A stretch of 64,000 nt of DNA from Enchytraeus crypticus (lineage: Eukaryota > Annelida > Clitellata > Enchytraeida > Enchytraeidae). A program made the position numbers and the translations under genes. The DNA is taken from assembly GCA_905160935.1 (NCBI GenBank), contig CAJHZI010000091.1, forward strand, positions 126,123-190,122, in the 5' to 3' direction. The notes under the pieces are model-generated. The model did not search any database, was not told the DNA's origin, and was given only the letters and a program-made list of their open reading frames with translations. Position 1 is the stretch's first letter. Each line of letters starts with the position of its first letter. Shown here piece after piece: positions 22,735 through 32,703 of the stretch.

Positions 22735-22870
22735 CGGGTGACGGTGGCGCAGCTGAGCGGGGTGTCACGCCTGGCTGCATGCTGATTGTTTCAACTCAAT
22801 GATCGATGGATCTCCCGCAGTCCCTTTCTGATCACAGCTCTCTCAATGTCTGTGTCAAATGGCTCAGCCG
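22735..22870 (+). repeat. tRNA-like sequence, possible SINE head
   Basis: GGTGGCGCAGCTGAGCGG resembles a tRNA D-arm/A box, and TTGTTTCAACTC is a weak B-box candidate downstream. No cloverleaf could be completed and no second copy was seen, so the assignment is tentative. Confidence 0.3.
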
Positions 22871-24015
22871 CCTCATCTCTGTCGGTTCAACTGATTTATG
22901 TGTAAACTGTTGCACGAAGAATTTTGTTTGATTAAATAGAAGAATAGAATTGAGGTCGCAATGAATCAAGTGTTTTATATTTGTTTTACTTCATACTACC
23001 ATTCCAACGTTACTGTTTTATTTAGTTGAATACATTTCCTTATTCATAGCCCACTGCATTCTTTGTTAGAGATCTGAGATTATTTACTTACAATTGCATC
23101 GGATAATTTGTTTATATTCTGAGATAGGTGCGGTGAGGTGGCCCTAACATCACCTCCTGGTGAGAAAACGGAAGCCAAACCTTTGTTTTCGTTACCATGA
23201 TCTTTTAATATCGCATTGTCTGCTCATAGCTTTCATTTCGCTACTTCATTTAAGTAAAGAAATAACTACTCTGAATTTCTGAAATATGGAACGCTTAGCC
23301 AAATCTGGAATTCAGTTCTATGACAGAGAAGAACGTCCTTAATTCCCGGTGTTGGTTCGAGACGCTACAATGGTTCTGGTGAAACTCTTTGCCATTCGCC
23401 GCCTAGGGGCTAGCGTGATTGTGAAGTCTGATATATAGATTTTAATGAGATAGCACTGGTAAATAATTTATTTATTGTTTTAATGAAATTGAAATAAAAT
23501 TCCTTAACCAATCATTTAATTGTCCTCAAAATGCTAGATTTAAAGTATTTTCAGTTACTTTTTGAATATATTTATGTGAATTTCTTAATTTGTTGAAATA
23601 CTCATATAGTCATTTTTTATGAAAGTTTTGGATAATTTAATTTTCAAAATTAAATTTATGCTGAGCACTAATATGAAGGTTAAAAATAGCTCAGTAGGTA
23701 GAGCGAAAGGCAACTACTAAACATTTTAAATAACCGATAATGAGGAGCACTAAGTTTTCCTGAATTTAGTGACGTCCCTGCCATTGCCATTTGGCGGAGA
23801 ACCTGAAGTTAAATCCTTATTAATTCATCATCGTCAACTTCTTCCCATAAATCCCAGTTTAACTATGGTCGGTATAAGAATGGACTTAAATAAATTAATT
23901 CCTTATTAAATTAAATTCTTATTAATTGATTAACTCAATTCAATTAATTTCCGGAAACAATATGTATTTTGAAACAGTAACGACTCGATCGTCACAAGAC
24001 CGGCAACTTAACCAC
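22871..24015. other. Intergenic, with two L2-like tail fragments
   Basis: Mostly AT-rich. Two plus-strand fragments resemble L2 tails: 23130-23190 (CCCTAACATCACC...TGAGAAAACGG...AAACCTT) and 23765-23818 (GACGTCCCTGCCATTGCC...TGAAGTTAAATCCTTATTAA). Confidence 0.4.
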
Positions 24016-24108
24016 AGTAAATCATCATCATCATCATCGCCATCATCGTCATCATCGTCATTATCATCATCATCGTCATCATCGTCATCATCGTCATCAT
24101 CGTCATCA
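24016..24108. repeat. (ATC)n / (CATCGT)n microsatellite
   Basis: Imperfect TCATCA and TCATCG units over about 90 bp. A Ser-rich frame (23926-24141) crosses it and is not considered coding. Confidence 0.9.
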
Positions 24109-24554
24109 ACAGTAAATAACTGCCTACACGCTGTATTATAGCGATAGATCTCATCATTGGACGATCATTTCACTATAGCGTATGTTCTAACTGAAAGAAC
24201 TTAATGAAGCAGATTAAAGAAATATCCATTCAGTTGACATTCTGCACCCACCAGCACGTGTTGCCTACGCACACTCGTTGCTTGATTGAACCACCATACT
24301 TAAACACGTACCACTTCATCTGCTCCAGTCAATGGAAGTCTTTTCTTATCTTCTACTCTCTGCCGTAAAGAGCAACAGTATTATTCGACTTATTCACAGT
24401 TCGGCAACCTTAACGATCAGCATCCTACAATACGAAATACCAAGTAAATCTCACACGCTCAGCATACACTATACAAGAGTATTATGATAGTCTACATGTA
24501 GGCTTATTAATATCAGTAAAGAGGCGTTCTTTCACTTTTCTGCTATTTGCTCAG

Positions 24555-24996
24555 ATTTATAATGATGACGATAATGATTATGATGTTGATGACGATAATG
24601 ATTATGACGATGATAATGATGACTATTATTATTATTAATATTCTAATTATTTATATATATATATATATTGTTGTTGTTGTTGATGGTGATAGTGATGATA
24701 GTTTTGGCCTTTATTGAAATAAATTTGTAGTCGAAGAATTTTCTTTATTGATCGCAATAGCAGTGTGTTTGTGTGAATTATTCCTCCTCACCGTACTTAA
24801 CTTAACTAAGTAAAAAATGCTGAATAGTCCGAGGTCCAGAGAACTGGAGCTATATATATGTATATATATATAAATATATATATGTATATATAATATATAT
24901 ATATTATACATGTATAGATATAACGTAGGTTCTATATATAAACGAAACATAAGAAAAGCTGGCTTGCTCCAATTTACGCTGGCTTGCTCCAATATA

Positions 24997-25036
<40 letters not shown>

Positions 25037-25070
25037 ATATATGTATATATATATAGATATATGATATTAT
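24555..25070. repeat. Microsatellite cluster with repeat 'D'
   Basis: GATGACGATAATGATTAT repeats (24565-24620), (TA)n (24652-24668), (TTG)n, then (TA)n blocks at 24850-24905 and 25000-25055. Between the last two lies ATAAACGAAACATAAGAAAA and a tandem pair of GCTGGCTTGCTCCAAT (24958-24993). The same parts occur at 47.22 and 47.44 kb. Confidence 0.8.
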
Positions 25071-25827
25071 TAAGTACCTTGACTCAATCTCAGTTTCAAA
25101 TCTAGACATTGTGAATACCTATTTGATACCTATTATGTTCATCAATAAAAAACCAACAGATTTTTTCTCTTTTCAATGTTGTTCTTTATTTTTAGTCTGC
25201 AGAATTTTGGGTTATATCCCTACGTAGTCATACAGAGTTATTAATTCTTTTTGGTGGATATTTATTCAATTTGATGTCTTCTATTTTGACTATTGCCTAA
25301 TTTTGTTTGCATAATAGTTGAGAATTAAAAAGATTCCGTTTCTTAGATCTGTATATTATCAGAGCACTATAGCCTTGAATGAGAGGACTCTCATTTCGTA
25401 ATAAACCATTTGTATACAACAGATGAAATGTTATATAATTATTTCTTATGATTATGGCTAGTTTTTATTTCTTTAATATTAATTATTAAATAAATACTTG
25501 CCAGATTTTGTAAATTTTAATATAAGTTAAAAATGCAAAAAGCACAAGCGATTTATAAATTAAATTATAACATGCATATTTTGAACATAATACTTAAGAT
25601 CTAAATGAAAATTATTTATCATCGTTCTTCTAGAATAATATTGTTATTAATTCCTATTATGTCCTTTGGACTGCAAAACGTAAAGCTGTTCTGTACAACA
25701 ATGATGCTGCACGAGAGGTTTAGACTGGAAATTCGAATCCATGACCTCCTGCTATTCAAGCAATGTAGCTATTAAATCAACGAATCAAATGGTGTAATTT
25801 TTATCACTAATTCACCGCAAGTCATTG
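25071..25827. other. AT-rich intergenic DNA
   Basis: No gene was recognised. Around 25730-25790 the minus strand has a B-box-like GGATTCGAATTTCC, possibly a degraded SINE. Confidence 0.4.
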
Positions 25828-25875
<48 letters not shown>

Positions 25876-25945
25876 AAGAGTGAGAGAGAGAGAGGGACAG
25901 AGAGAGTGAGAGAGAGAGAGACAGAGAGACAGACAGACAGACAAA
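25828..25945. repeat. (GA)n / (ACAG)n microsatellite
   Basis: A pure (GA)n of about 40 bp is followed by GAGAGTGAGAGAG variants and an (ACAG)n end. Part of an otherwise AT-rich stretch. Confidence 0.95.
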
Positions 25946-26034
25946 ATTAAGTTTTGAAAAATTATAAAATTGACGCGTGCAGCATTATGCATTCTAAATT
26001 CGTTATTTATTTTAAAAATACCCATTTCCATGCA

Positions 26035-26690
26035 AACCTATTATGAGTTCCGCAGTGCCAGCGGGTTGTCTGCGAAATAAGCTCGGATTTAATAATATTA
26101 TAACTGGTGCCGGAAGATATTGTAATGTAAAATTATGTGATGAAAATTTTCAAACATGCCAAGTTATGCGAGGGAATTCTTTTTTAATAATTTTCTCTAG
26201 AGGCAGATGGGCTCGTCACGCAATAATGCAGATTACTTGCATCTTCCAATCCCGCTCGGGGAGACTCAAACTTATTTTAGGGAAATAAAAAAAGAATTAA
26301 ATAGCCAACTGTCGAAACTGGTCAAAATCGAAGATCTAGAGTCTATATGATATTTCCATTATTTTACGAAGTTTAAAATTCTAAAATTTACATTTGTGAT
26401 CTAGTATGGGCGACAAATAGATGCTACACTGGGTGAAGAATAAAATTAAAATGAATATTTGATATTAGTATTTTATCTAATAAGGACAAATCAATAGTAT
26501 ATCAGTAATAAACTCTAAGCAATGCAGAGTAATACCGTGAAGAGCGTTCTTACGTTAACATACCTCCAGTTGCTATACTTCTAGGTGGATGACTGGCCAA
26601 CCTCCATCCCTCCAGACTCCATCTTTCCACTTCCGTCGAGTAAAGACGCGCTCATTACTCTTCTCCTCGTCAAATCTTCTCCGAGAATAA
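26035..26690. other. Intergenic with modest open frames
   Basis: Open frames at 26043-26288 (plus) and 26573-26857 (both strands) have no recognisable domain. Nothing else was seen. Confidence 0.35.
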
Positions 26691-26694
26691 AAGA

Positions 26695-27360
26695 CGCACG
26701 CAACAGTTGTGACAATGCGCAGTGGAAACTGTTGCCATCGATTTTGTTGCTGTATGAAATGCAACAGTTGTGAGAAAGTCTGCAAAGACAACTGTTGCCA
26801 TAATTGTAACCGATGCAATATAAGCACCAGTTGTGAAAATGTCGCTAAGCCGTGCAACAGTGTTACTGTTGCAACAATTGTGACAATGCTGTTAATAATT
26901 TTGCAACAACAGCATTAACTGTTGCTAATTATGTTGCTTTTAGTTTTGTTTTGTTGGTAGTTGTTTTATTACCAAATATAAATGCACGTCATTTTAACTT
27001 AGGATTAAATTATGAAATATAGATTTTAATCAATTGCGTCTCGAGTTGGATCCCTAGTAATCTTGAATTGTTTATGAGAAGATCGAAAAAACATAATGAT
27101 TATTATTGTCGTGGACGTCTACTTTTCTCGAAAAGTCGCTTGGATGGCTGGTGTTGCGACACTAGCAGTTTATTCTCCAAGGCAACTGTTGTCTATGCCG
27201 CCGTTGTCAGCGGAGCAACAGTTATCTCTGTAATGCAGAGATCGTCTGCGGTATCTAGCGACTGTTTGCGGTTAACTGACGAGATTGCTTCTACAGGTAT
27301 AATCTATGCATTACCTTGTCACATTAGTACAATTCCTCAGCAACAGTTGTTTTTGACATC
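26695..27360. repeat. CAACAGTTG/CAACTGTTG-rich segment
   Basis: At least nine close matches to the near-palindrome GCAACAGTTG / CAACTGTTGC are scattered on both strands (about 26701, 26726, 26761, 26789, 26858, 26872, 26917, 27184, 27213, 27340). Each contains an E-box-like CAGTTG/CAACTG or a Myb-like AACNG core. They also create a Cys-rich 69-codon frame (26709-26918, 14 Cys). The segment could be a degenerate palindromic repeat or a binding-site cluster. Confidence 0.5.
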
Positions 27361-27364
27361 TAGA

Positions 27365-28555
27365 AATTTTCATTTGCCATGGCATATGTCTTATATTTTC
27401 TTTCTTTGAATTTCTCTTAACTGACGTTGAATTTATTATGTAATGTTGAATGAACATAATGCTGTCTGAATTCAGTCCAAAATCTCACAATATTTTTCAA
27501 TTTTGATATATAATGATGTATCCGTAATAATTTTGTTTATCAAGCCTAAAACTTCAAATCTAAAAGTTAATTTAAAAACCACAATCTCAATAGAGGAAAA
27601 CTAGGAAAAATCATTTTACGCCACAAATTGCTAATAACAAAAATACAGCAAAGGACTAAAATGGTGAATTTAAATTTTTTATTTTAAAATTATATAAATA
27701 AATTCAAGTTTATTTTCATAATGCTATAAAGGTTTTTGAATAAGTGCGCATGAGTGACTGATAAATTACGCTATTACACACTAATTAACCCTTAATTTAT
27801 CCTTAATTTAAAAAATAGAAAAATACAATTTTAAAGCGAAGATAAAATTTAAAAAAACCTGAGTAACATTAGCATTGAAACGCTTTAATCTTAAAGGTTT
27901 ATATTATTATTTTAATTGTCAAATATCGCAAAAAAGAGGGGCATTGATGTAGGAATGCAGTACTGTGCCGCATACGGTTGATATAAGGTTTACATTAAGA
28001 GATCTTAGGTAACTAATGGCGGGGCAGCAGATGGCGTATTTCACACAACTGCTTCTAGATTAGGTTCAAGCGACAGATTCAACAGATGAAACACTCCTGT
28101 GAAGTTTCCGAGTACTTTCGTGTGGAATACCTATTTGAAGTCGCTCAACACATCGAAATTATAGTAACAAAAAATATACATAAAATAACAAAAATATCTG
28201 TGTTTTGGTTCGACACTTACAATTCATTCTTAATATAGAAAGAAAAATAACCATGAAAACTCAACATCAATATCGTAATGACTTTTCTCTCTAGTTTACT
28301 GTTAAAATGCAGATTCACACATTCCTACAATCAGTATGCTTACGAGACAACTAAGGAACATCTCATAGATTTACGAGACGATCCACTAGGAATATTATGC
28401 ACTTAGACACATTGCATTGTATTTTTTGCTAAAACCGTACTTCTTGTCAGACCGTATGAAACATCGTATTGTATTTCTATTCCATGTTATAGAAATCTAA
28501 TATGTCACTTGGTTAAACAAAATTTAACTACAAAGGAGAAGTTTATTTGAAAATA
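27365..28555. other. AT-rich intergenic DNA
   Basis: No gene or recurring repeat was recognised. A short mixed patch lies at 28010-28080. Confidence 0.45.
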
Positions 28556-28559
28556 ATCC

Positions 28560-28760
28560 CTTCACAAAAAGCTATGCCTTATCCATACCTTATACAGCTT
28601 ATAGCTTGAAAAATATGGGTTCTGAGATAGTTTTCGGTTTCTTTCCTCTGTTATATCTTGTCGCCTCTTACGAAGTGTGCTGTCAATGGTTGGTCTATTC
28701 TTCAGTGTCCCAGACACAACAGGGAAGTATGGATATTGGGAAATTAAGCAAATGATTTTA
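28560..28760 (+). repeat. Dispersed repeat 'E', longer copy
   Basis: Starts at AAAAAGCTATGCCTTATCCA, contains the core GTCGCCTCTTACGA (28660-28673) and ends around TTCTTCAGTGTCCCAGACAC. The copy at 59.28-59.46 kb shares both ends (AAAAAGCTATGCTTA; TTCTTCAGTGGCCCGTACAC). The element is about 190 bp, consistent with a SINE. Confidence 0.6.
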
Positions 28761-28779
28761 AACAACCCATTAAACAAAT

Positions 28780-30395
28780 TTTACCTTAGCGCAGATGAAA
28801 GAATATATAAGTTTATGTAAAGCAGGAAATAAATACAGACCAATTTTTGCTTGGAATTTAAAGCTTAAAATAATAAGGAATTTTAAGATAATTTTCAACA
28901 ACTACGGTATAGAAATGTAGAAGAAATGTACGTGTAGTAGGAGACGACTCATAAGAAACTGAAGAAGGCAAATAAAATCTACCTCAGCAACCATATTTTC
29001 TTAAGCGTTGCTTGGCTTTGTGATGGGATCATCCAGGTGATCAATGGAGTGCTCCTACTGTGCGTGAGAGCAGACCGTGAGTTTGAATGTGCTCTTCGAT
29101 CAGCCTAATGGCTGATCGAAGAAGTGAAATAGGCTATAGCCCTATTGTCTATGCTAACAGTATTACACGATGAATTCAAATTGAAGTCTAGGTAGGAATT
29201 AATTGTCCTTCTTTTCGTAATTATAGTGTCTTATTCAAGCCACAATAGCAATTTAATACATTTTACTATACTCCTGAAAACAAATGCCTTTATTACACTA
29301 GTAGAAGTTATGCTGACTAAATTAAACTTAAGTTACACAAAAATTTCTGTCCTTCTAATATTTGGTAATGAAATTGATTGATTTTGAAACAAGTATCACC
29401 AGCATCAGCTTGCAGCATCACTGGAATGAACTTTCACACTGTGTAAAAAATTATGCTTATCAGTGAAGTAAACTGTTGATTGTTCGATTCTCAGATCGCG
29501 CCACTAATAAAGTAAGCGCCCTGGTATCTTATCTCAGTCTCGAAACCGGCCAAGCAAAGTTATGACGTTCGATTAATCAAAAATAAATAACTTTAAATAC
29601 CAGGGAATGCGAGATATAGTGCGTTTGTCATGGGTGACTATTTGACGAGAGATGTACACGTAGCAACAGCAGAATCTGCATCGACGTCATCTTTCAGGGC
29701 AGTGTTATTAGATGCATCAAAACTAAAGTCAGTAAAGCCGAGTACTCAGAAAAATCTTTAACACTGAAGTACTAAAACAGCAGCCGAATATCGACAAGTA
29801 TTGCGCGTTTCACTGTATATATACCGTATATTCACTGTGTATGCAGTATACTGTACATTTTTGTGTGACATTTCTTCTTCTTCTGCAATACTTTTCTTAC
29901 TTTTCTTTTAAGTTCACCATAGTTCATATTTAGTTTGTGCTTTTCCTGTTATATTTGCTTGTTTGTGTGTTGTGTATATGAACTCTACAGGGTTGAATTA
30001 CCATTTCTAGGTATTCCTATTAAATTGAATTGAATATTGCCGTAAATTACTGTATAATCACTAGGCAACAACGGTGAAGTGCGATTAGCTGTTTAAATAG
30101 TTTAGAGCGCAGAAAATAATGAAAGATTTGTTTTAAAAATGCAATAACGTTTAATATGGGGTTTAAAATTATACATTAAAAGAATTCCTTAGAAATAGAA
30201 CTTTACTATTTGGTATGATTGATGAAGCATAAATCTTCTATATTATTATATCTTTATCTAAAAGAGAAATATTTGAAAAGCTGAACAAATAAAACGAGAG
30301 TTAAATGTGTTGAAAAGATATTTGAAAGAAACAAATCAAACTCAGAAGGATTTGGGTCAATTATCAGTTGATAAAATTCTTCTTTTTCTAGTTTT
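28780..30395. other. Intergenic, one perfect hairpin
   Basis: Mostly AT-rich with no gene recognised. A perfect 13-bp inverted repeat with a 4-nt loop (TCTTCGATCAGCC - TAAT - complement) lies at 29093-29122, just downstream of a vaguely tRNA-like stretch. Confidence 0.45.
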
Positions 30396-30399
30396 TTGC

Positions 30400-30545
30400 C
30401 TTACGGCAGGTCCATTGCATAGAACTCTTCCAACAAATTTTATCCTCAGCCTTCCTTTTCGTCTCTATTTATGAGTTTGTTGTCAGATCATCCAACATAC
30501 CATGTCTCAGTCTTCTTCTAACTCTCTTTCCTTACATTCTTCCTT
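30400..30545 (-). mobile_element. RTE-like LINE 3' fragment, old copy
   Basis: On the minus strand it is recognisable but diverged: GAGGCTGAGGATAAAATT-type codons, CATGGTATGTTGGATGATCT and ATGCAATGGACCTGCC. The copy is noticeably more degraded than those at 4 and 10 kb. Confidence 0.55.
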
Positions 30546-30596
30546 CTATTACATGACAAAATTAAGTAAGTTGAAATGATACCTAGTAAAACAGAA

Positions 30597-30926
30597 AGAG
30601 AGAGGGGGGGGGGGAGAGTGAGAGAGAAAATGTAGAGAGAGGAAATATTAAATGAATGCATGAGAAAAGAATTGAAATATTGAGGAAAAGCAACATTTTG
30701 TTACGTAAAGGGAGTAGGTAGAAACTTGTTTAACCTTTTGAACTGACATGTAATAAAAATTTGAAGAAATACAAAAAGAGTGAGTGAGAAAAAAGACTAT
30801 GGGATACAGAGATAGAATTTTAGAGAGAAATACAGCAAGTGTGACAGCCATACAGAGCTATTCAAAAGACAGAGATATAACAAGCAGAAGGGTGAAGAGA
30901 TTGAGAGACAAATAATTAGAGAGACG

Positions 30927-30977
<51 letters not shown>

Positions 30978-31185
30978 GAAGTAGAGAGAGAAGAGAGAGA
31001 GAGAAAGAGAGAGGAAGTAGAGAGAGAAGAGAGAGAAAGAGAGAGAGAAATAGAGAAAGAAGAGAGAGATAGATAGTGAGAGAGAGAGAGAGTATAGAGA
31101 GAAAGAAGAGAGAGAGAAGAAAGACAAAGAGAGAGAGTTAGAGAGTATGTGTGTGTGAGAGAGAGAGAGAGAGAGATGAAGAAAG
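30597..31185. repeat. (GA)n-rich purine tract upstream of scratch
   Basis: A (GA)n/(G)n block at 30597-30640, then long GAGA, GAGAAAGA and GAGAGAGGAAGTAGA variants at 30925-31185, including a roughly 50-bp unit repeated at 30970-31045. It lies 80 bp upstream of a consensus TATA element. Ser/Leu-rich minus-strand frames here are artefacts. Confidence 0.9.
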
Positions 31186-31265
31186 ACAGAGAAGAATGGA
31201 AGAATCTTCGATGACGTGAAGCTATGCGACAGTGCCGGCTGAAGCGTTACTGTGATGGCAGGCAC

Positions 31266-31274
31266 TATAAATAG
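31266..31274 (+). promoter_or_regulatory. Candidate TATA box for scratch
   Basis: TATAAATAG within GGCACTATAAATAGAGGGCG matches the metazoan TATA consensus. It stands in non-repetitive sequence directly after the GA-rich tract, in the same orientation as scratch, about 1.4 kb before its ATG. A 5' UTR of that length, or a spliced 5' UTR, would be needed. No transcript evidence is available. Confidence 0.35.
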
Positions 31275-31832
31275 AGGGCGAGAGAGACAGTGAGGTTATA
31301 GGATGATAGAGTTCATAAGTGTGATGATGGAAGTGTCTCAACAAGTGAGCAGATCTTCCTTGCAGAGGAATCGCCATGCACAGCTAGGCAATGCTTTAAA
31401 CTACAATCGGGCGTGATGGTAGATTTCTCTAAAATTATAGAATAATATGCAAAATCCACCGGAGAACGGATTACATAGACGTGATATAAACGTTATATAG
31501 ACAACGGATTTAGAATATTTAAGATATTTTAATACTTCGTCGTTAGATTGTTCTATGCAGAAGCTTACAGCAAACGAGCTGCAAGAAGCAATGTATAAAA
31601 TAAAATAAAATATATACGATATAAAATGAATGCAATGCTAAATATAAAATAAATGACAGTTATTAGATAAAATGGAGCAAGTAACATTAATAATAAATTC
31701 GCCAAAACCGAACTCTAAGATCTCAATAACTGAATACTAGATAAACTCTCAGCTCTTGATGGTTTGTAATCCGTTACCGATACACGATTTCAGGGAGTTG
31801 ATGATTTTTTAAGAAAAGTGACGATCTAGTAA

Positions 31833-31975
31833 AAAGCTGGTAAAGCTAATGTTAACGTCAATTTCCTCACTCCAAATCGATGTCAGTGAAGGACGGGTCC
31901 AGGATTTGAACCCTGCACTTACTGATCCGCGGTCGAATGTCTTACCGACATCTCCATTATTTTGCAGCCAAAGAG
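31833..31975 (-). mobile_element. SINE family A, near full-length
   Basis: In antisense: AAGCTGGTAAAGCTAATG, TTAACGTCAATTTCCTCACT, the B box (GGATTTGAACCC inverted) and TCTTACCGACATCTCCA (A-box region inverted). It lies between the candidate TATA element and the scratch ATG. Confidence 0.8.
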
Positions 31976-32149
31976 AATAGCAATGGAATTTTCACAGAAT
32001 ATTCGCGAATAGACATAGCTATGAAAAGATTTGACTGAATTTTCGAATATTCCTTTCCTACATATAACACAAATTAATTATGATATCGTATGATTTTTCT
32101 TTAATGCTCGACTTTCAATGAAAAAAATAGGATGAATTTACGAACCCGC

Positions 32150-32305
32150 CAGACTGCGGTTCTAAAATTTAAAGTCTAAAATTAAGTGTAATGTAAATTT
32201 CCTGCTAAAATAGCATGTAAGTGACGGGGAGAACACAGGATTTGAACCTCGCACATACTGATCAGCAGTCGAACAACTTGCTAACAGACCAACGGCTCAG
32301 CCAGT
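32150..32305 (-). mobile_element. SINE family A, diverged copy
   Basis: Recognisable from GTAATGTAAATTTCCTGCT, GTGACGGGGAGAACACAGG, ATTTGAACCTCGCACATACT and GATCAGCAGTCGAACA. It is more degraded than the neighbouring copy 180 bp upstream. Confidence 0.65.
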
Positions 32306-32703
32306 TTCTGTTATAATGGTTATACAATATATGTATTTAAATTGTAATAAATGTAACTGAAGCACAACTATTAATTTTTCATGCAAATAATAATAACATA
32401 CACTGTATCATTTAATTTTCATCAATTTTTCAGTGCTGATGCTTACTTGAAGAAAGCATAAAGCATAAAAAGAATAAAAATAAAAAAAATAAAAAGAATA
32501 AAGCATAAAGCATAAGAAAGCATAAAGCAGAAGAACCACCACAACCAGAAAGCATAACCCAGAAAAACCACAGCAACCAGAAAGTTGACGGCTTTCACGA
32601 TGACATCATGCACTAAAACATATACGTGCCCAATTAACAGCAAAAAGGGCTAAAGCTGTGAAATTTTTTCGGCTTAGAACAACAACACTAACAACGCTTT
32701 ACA

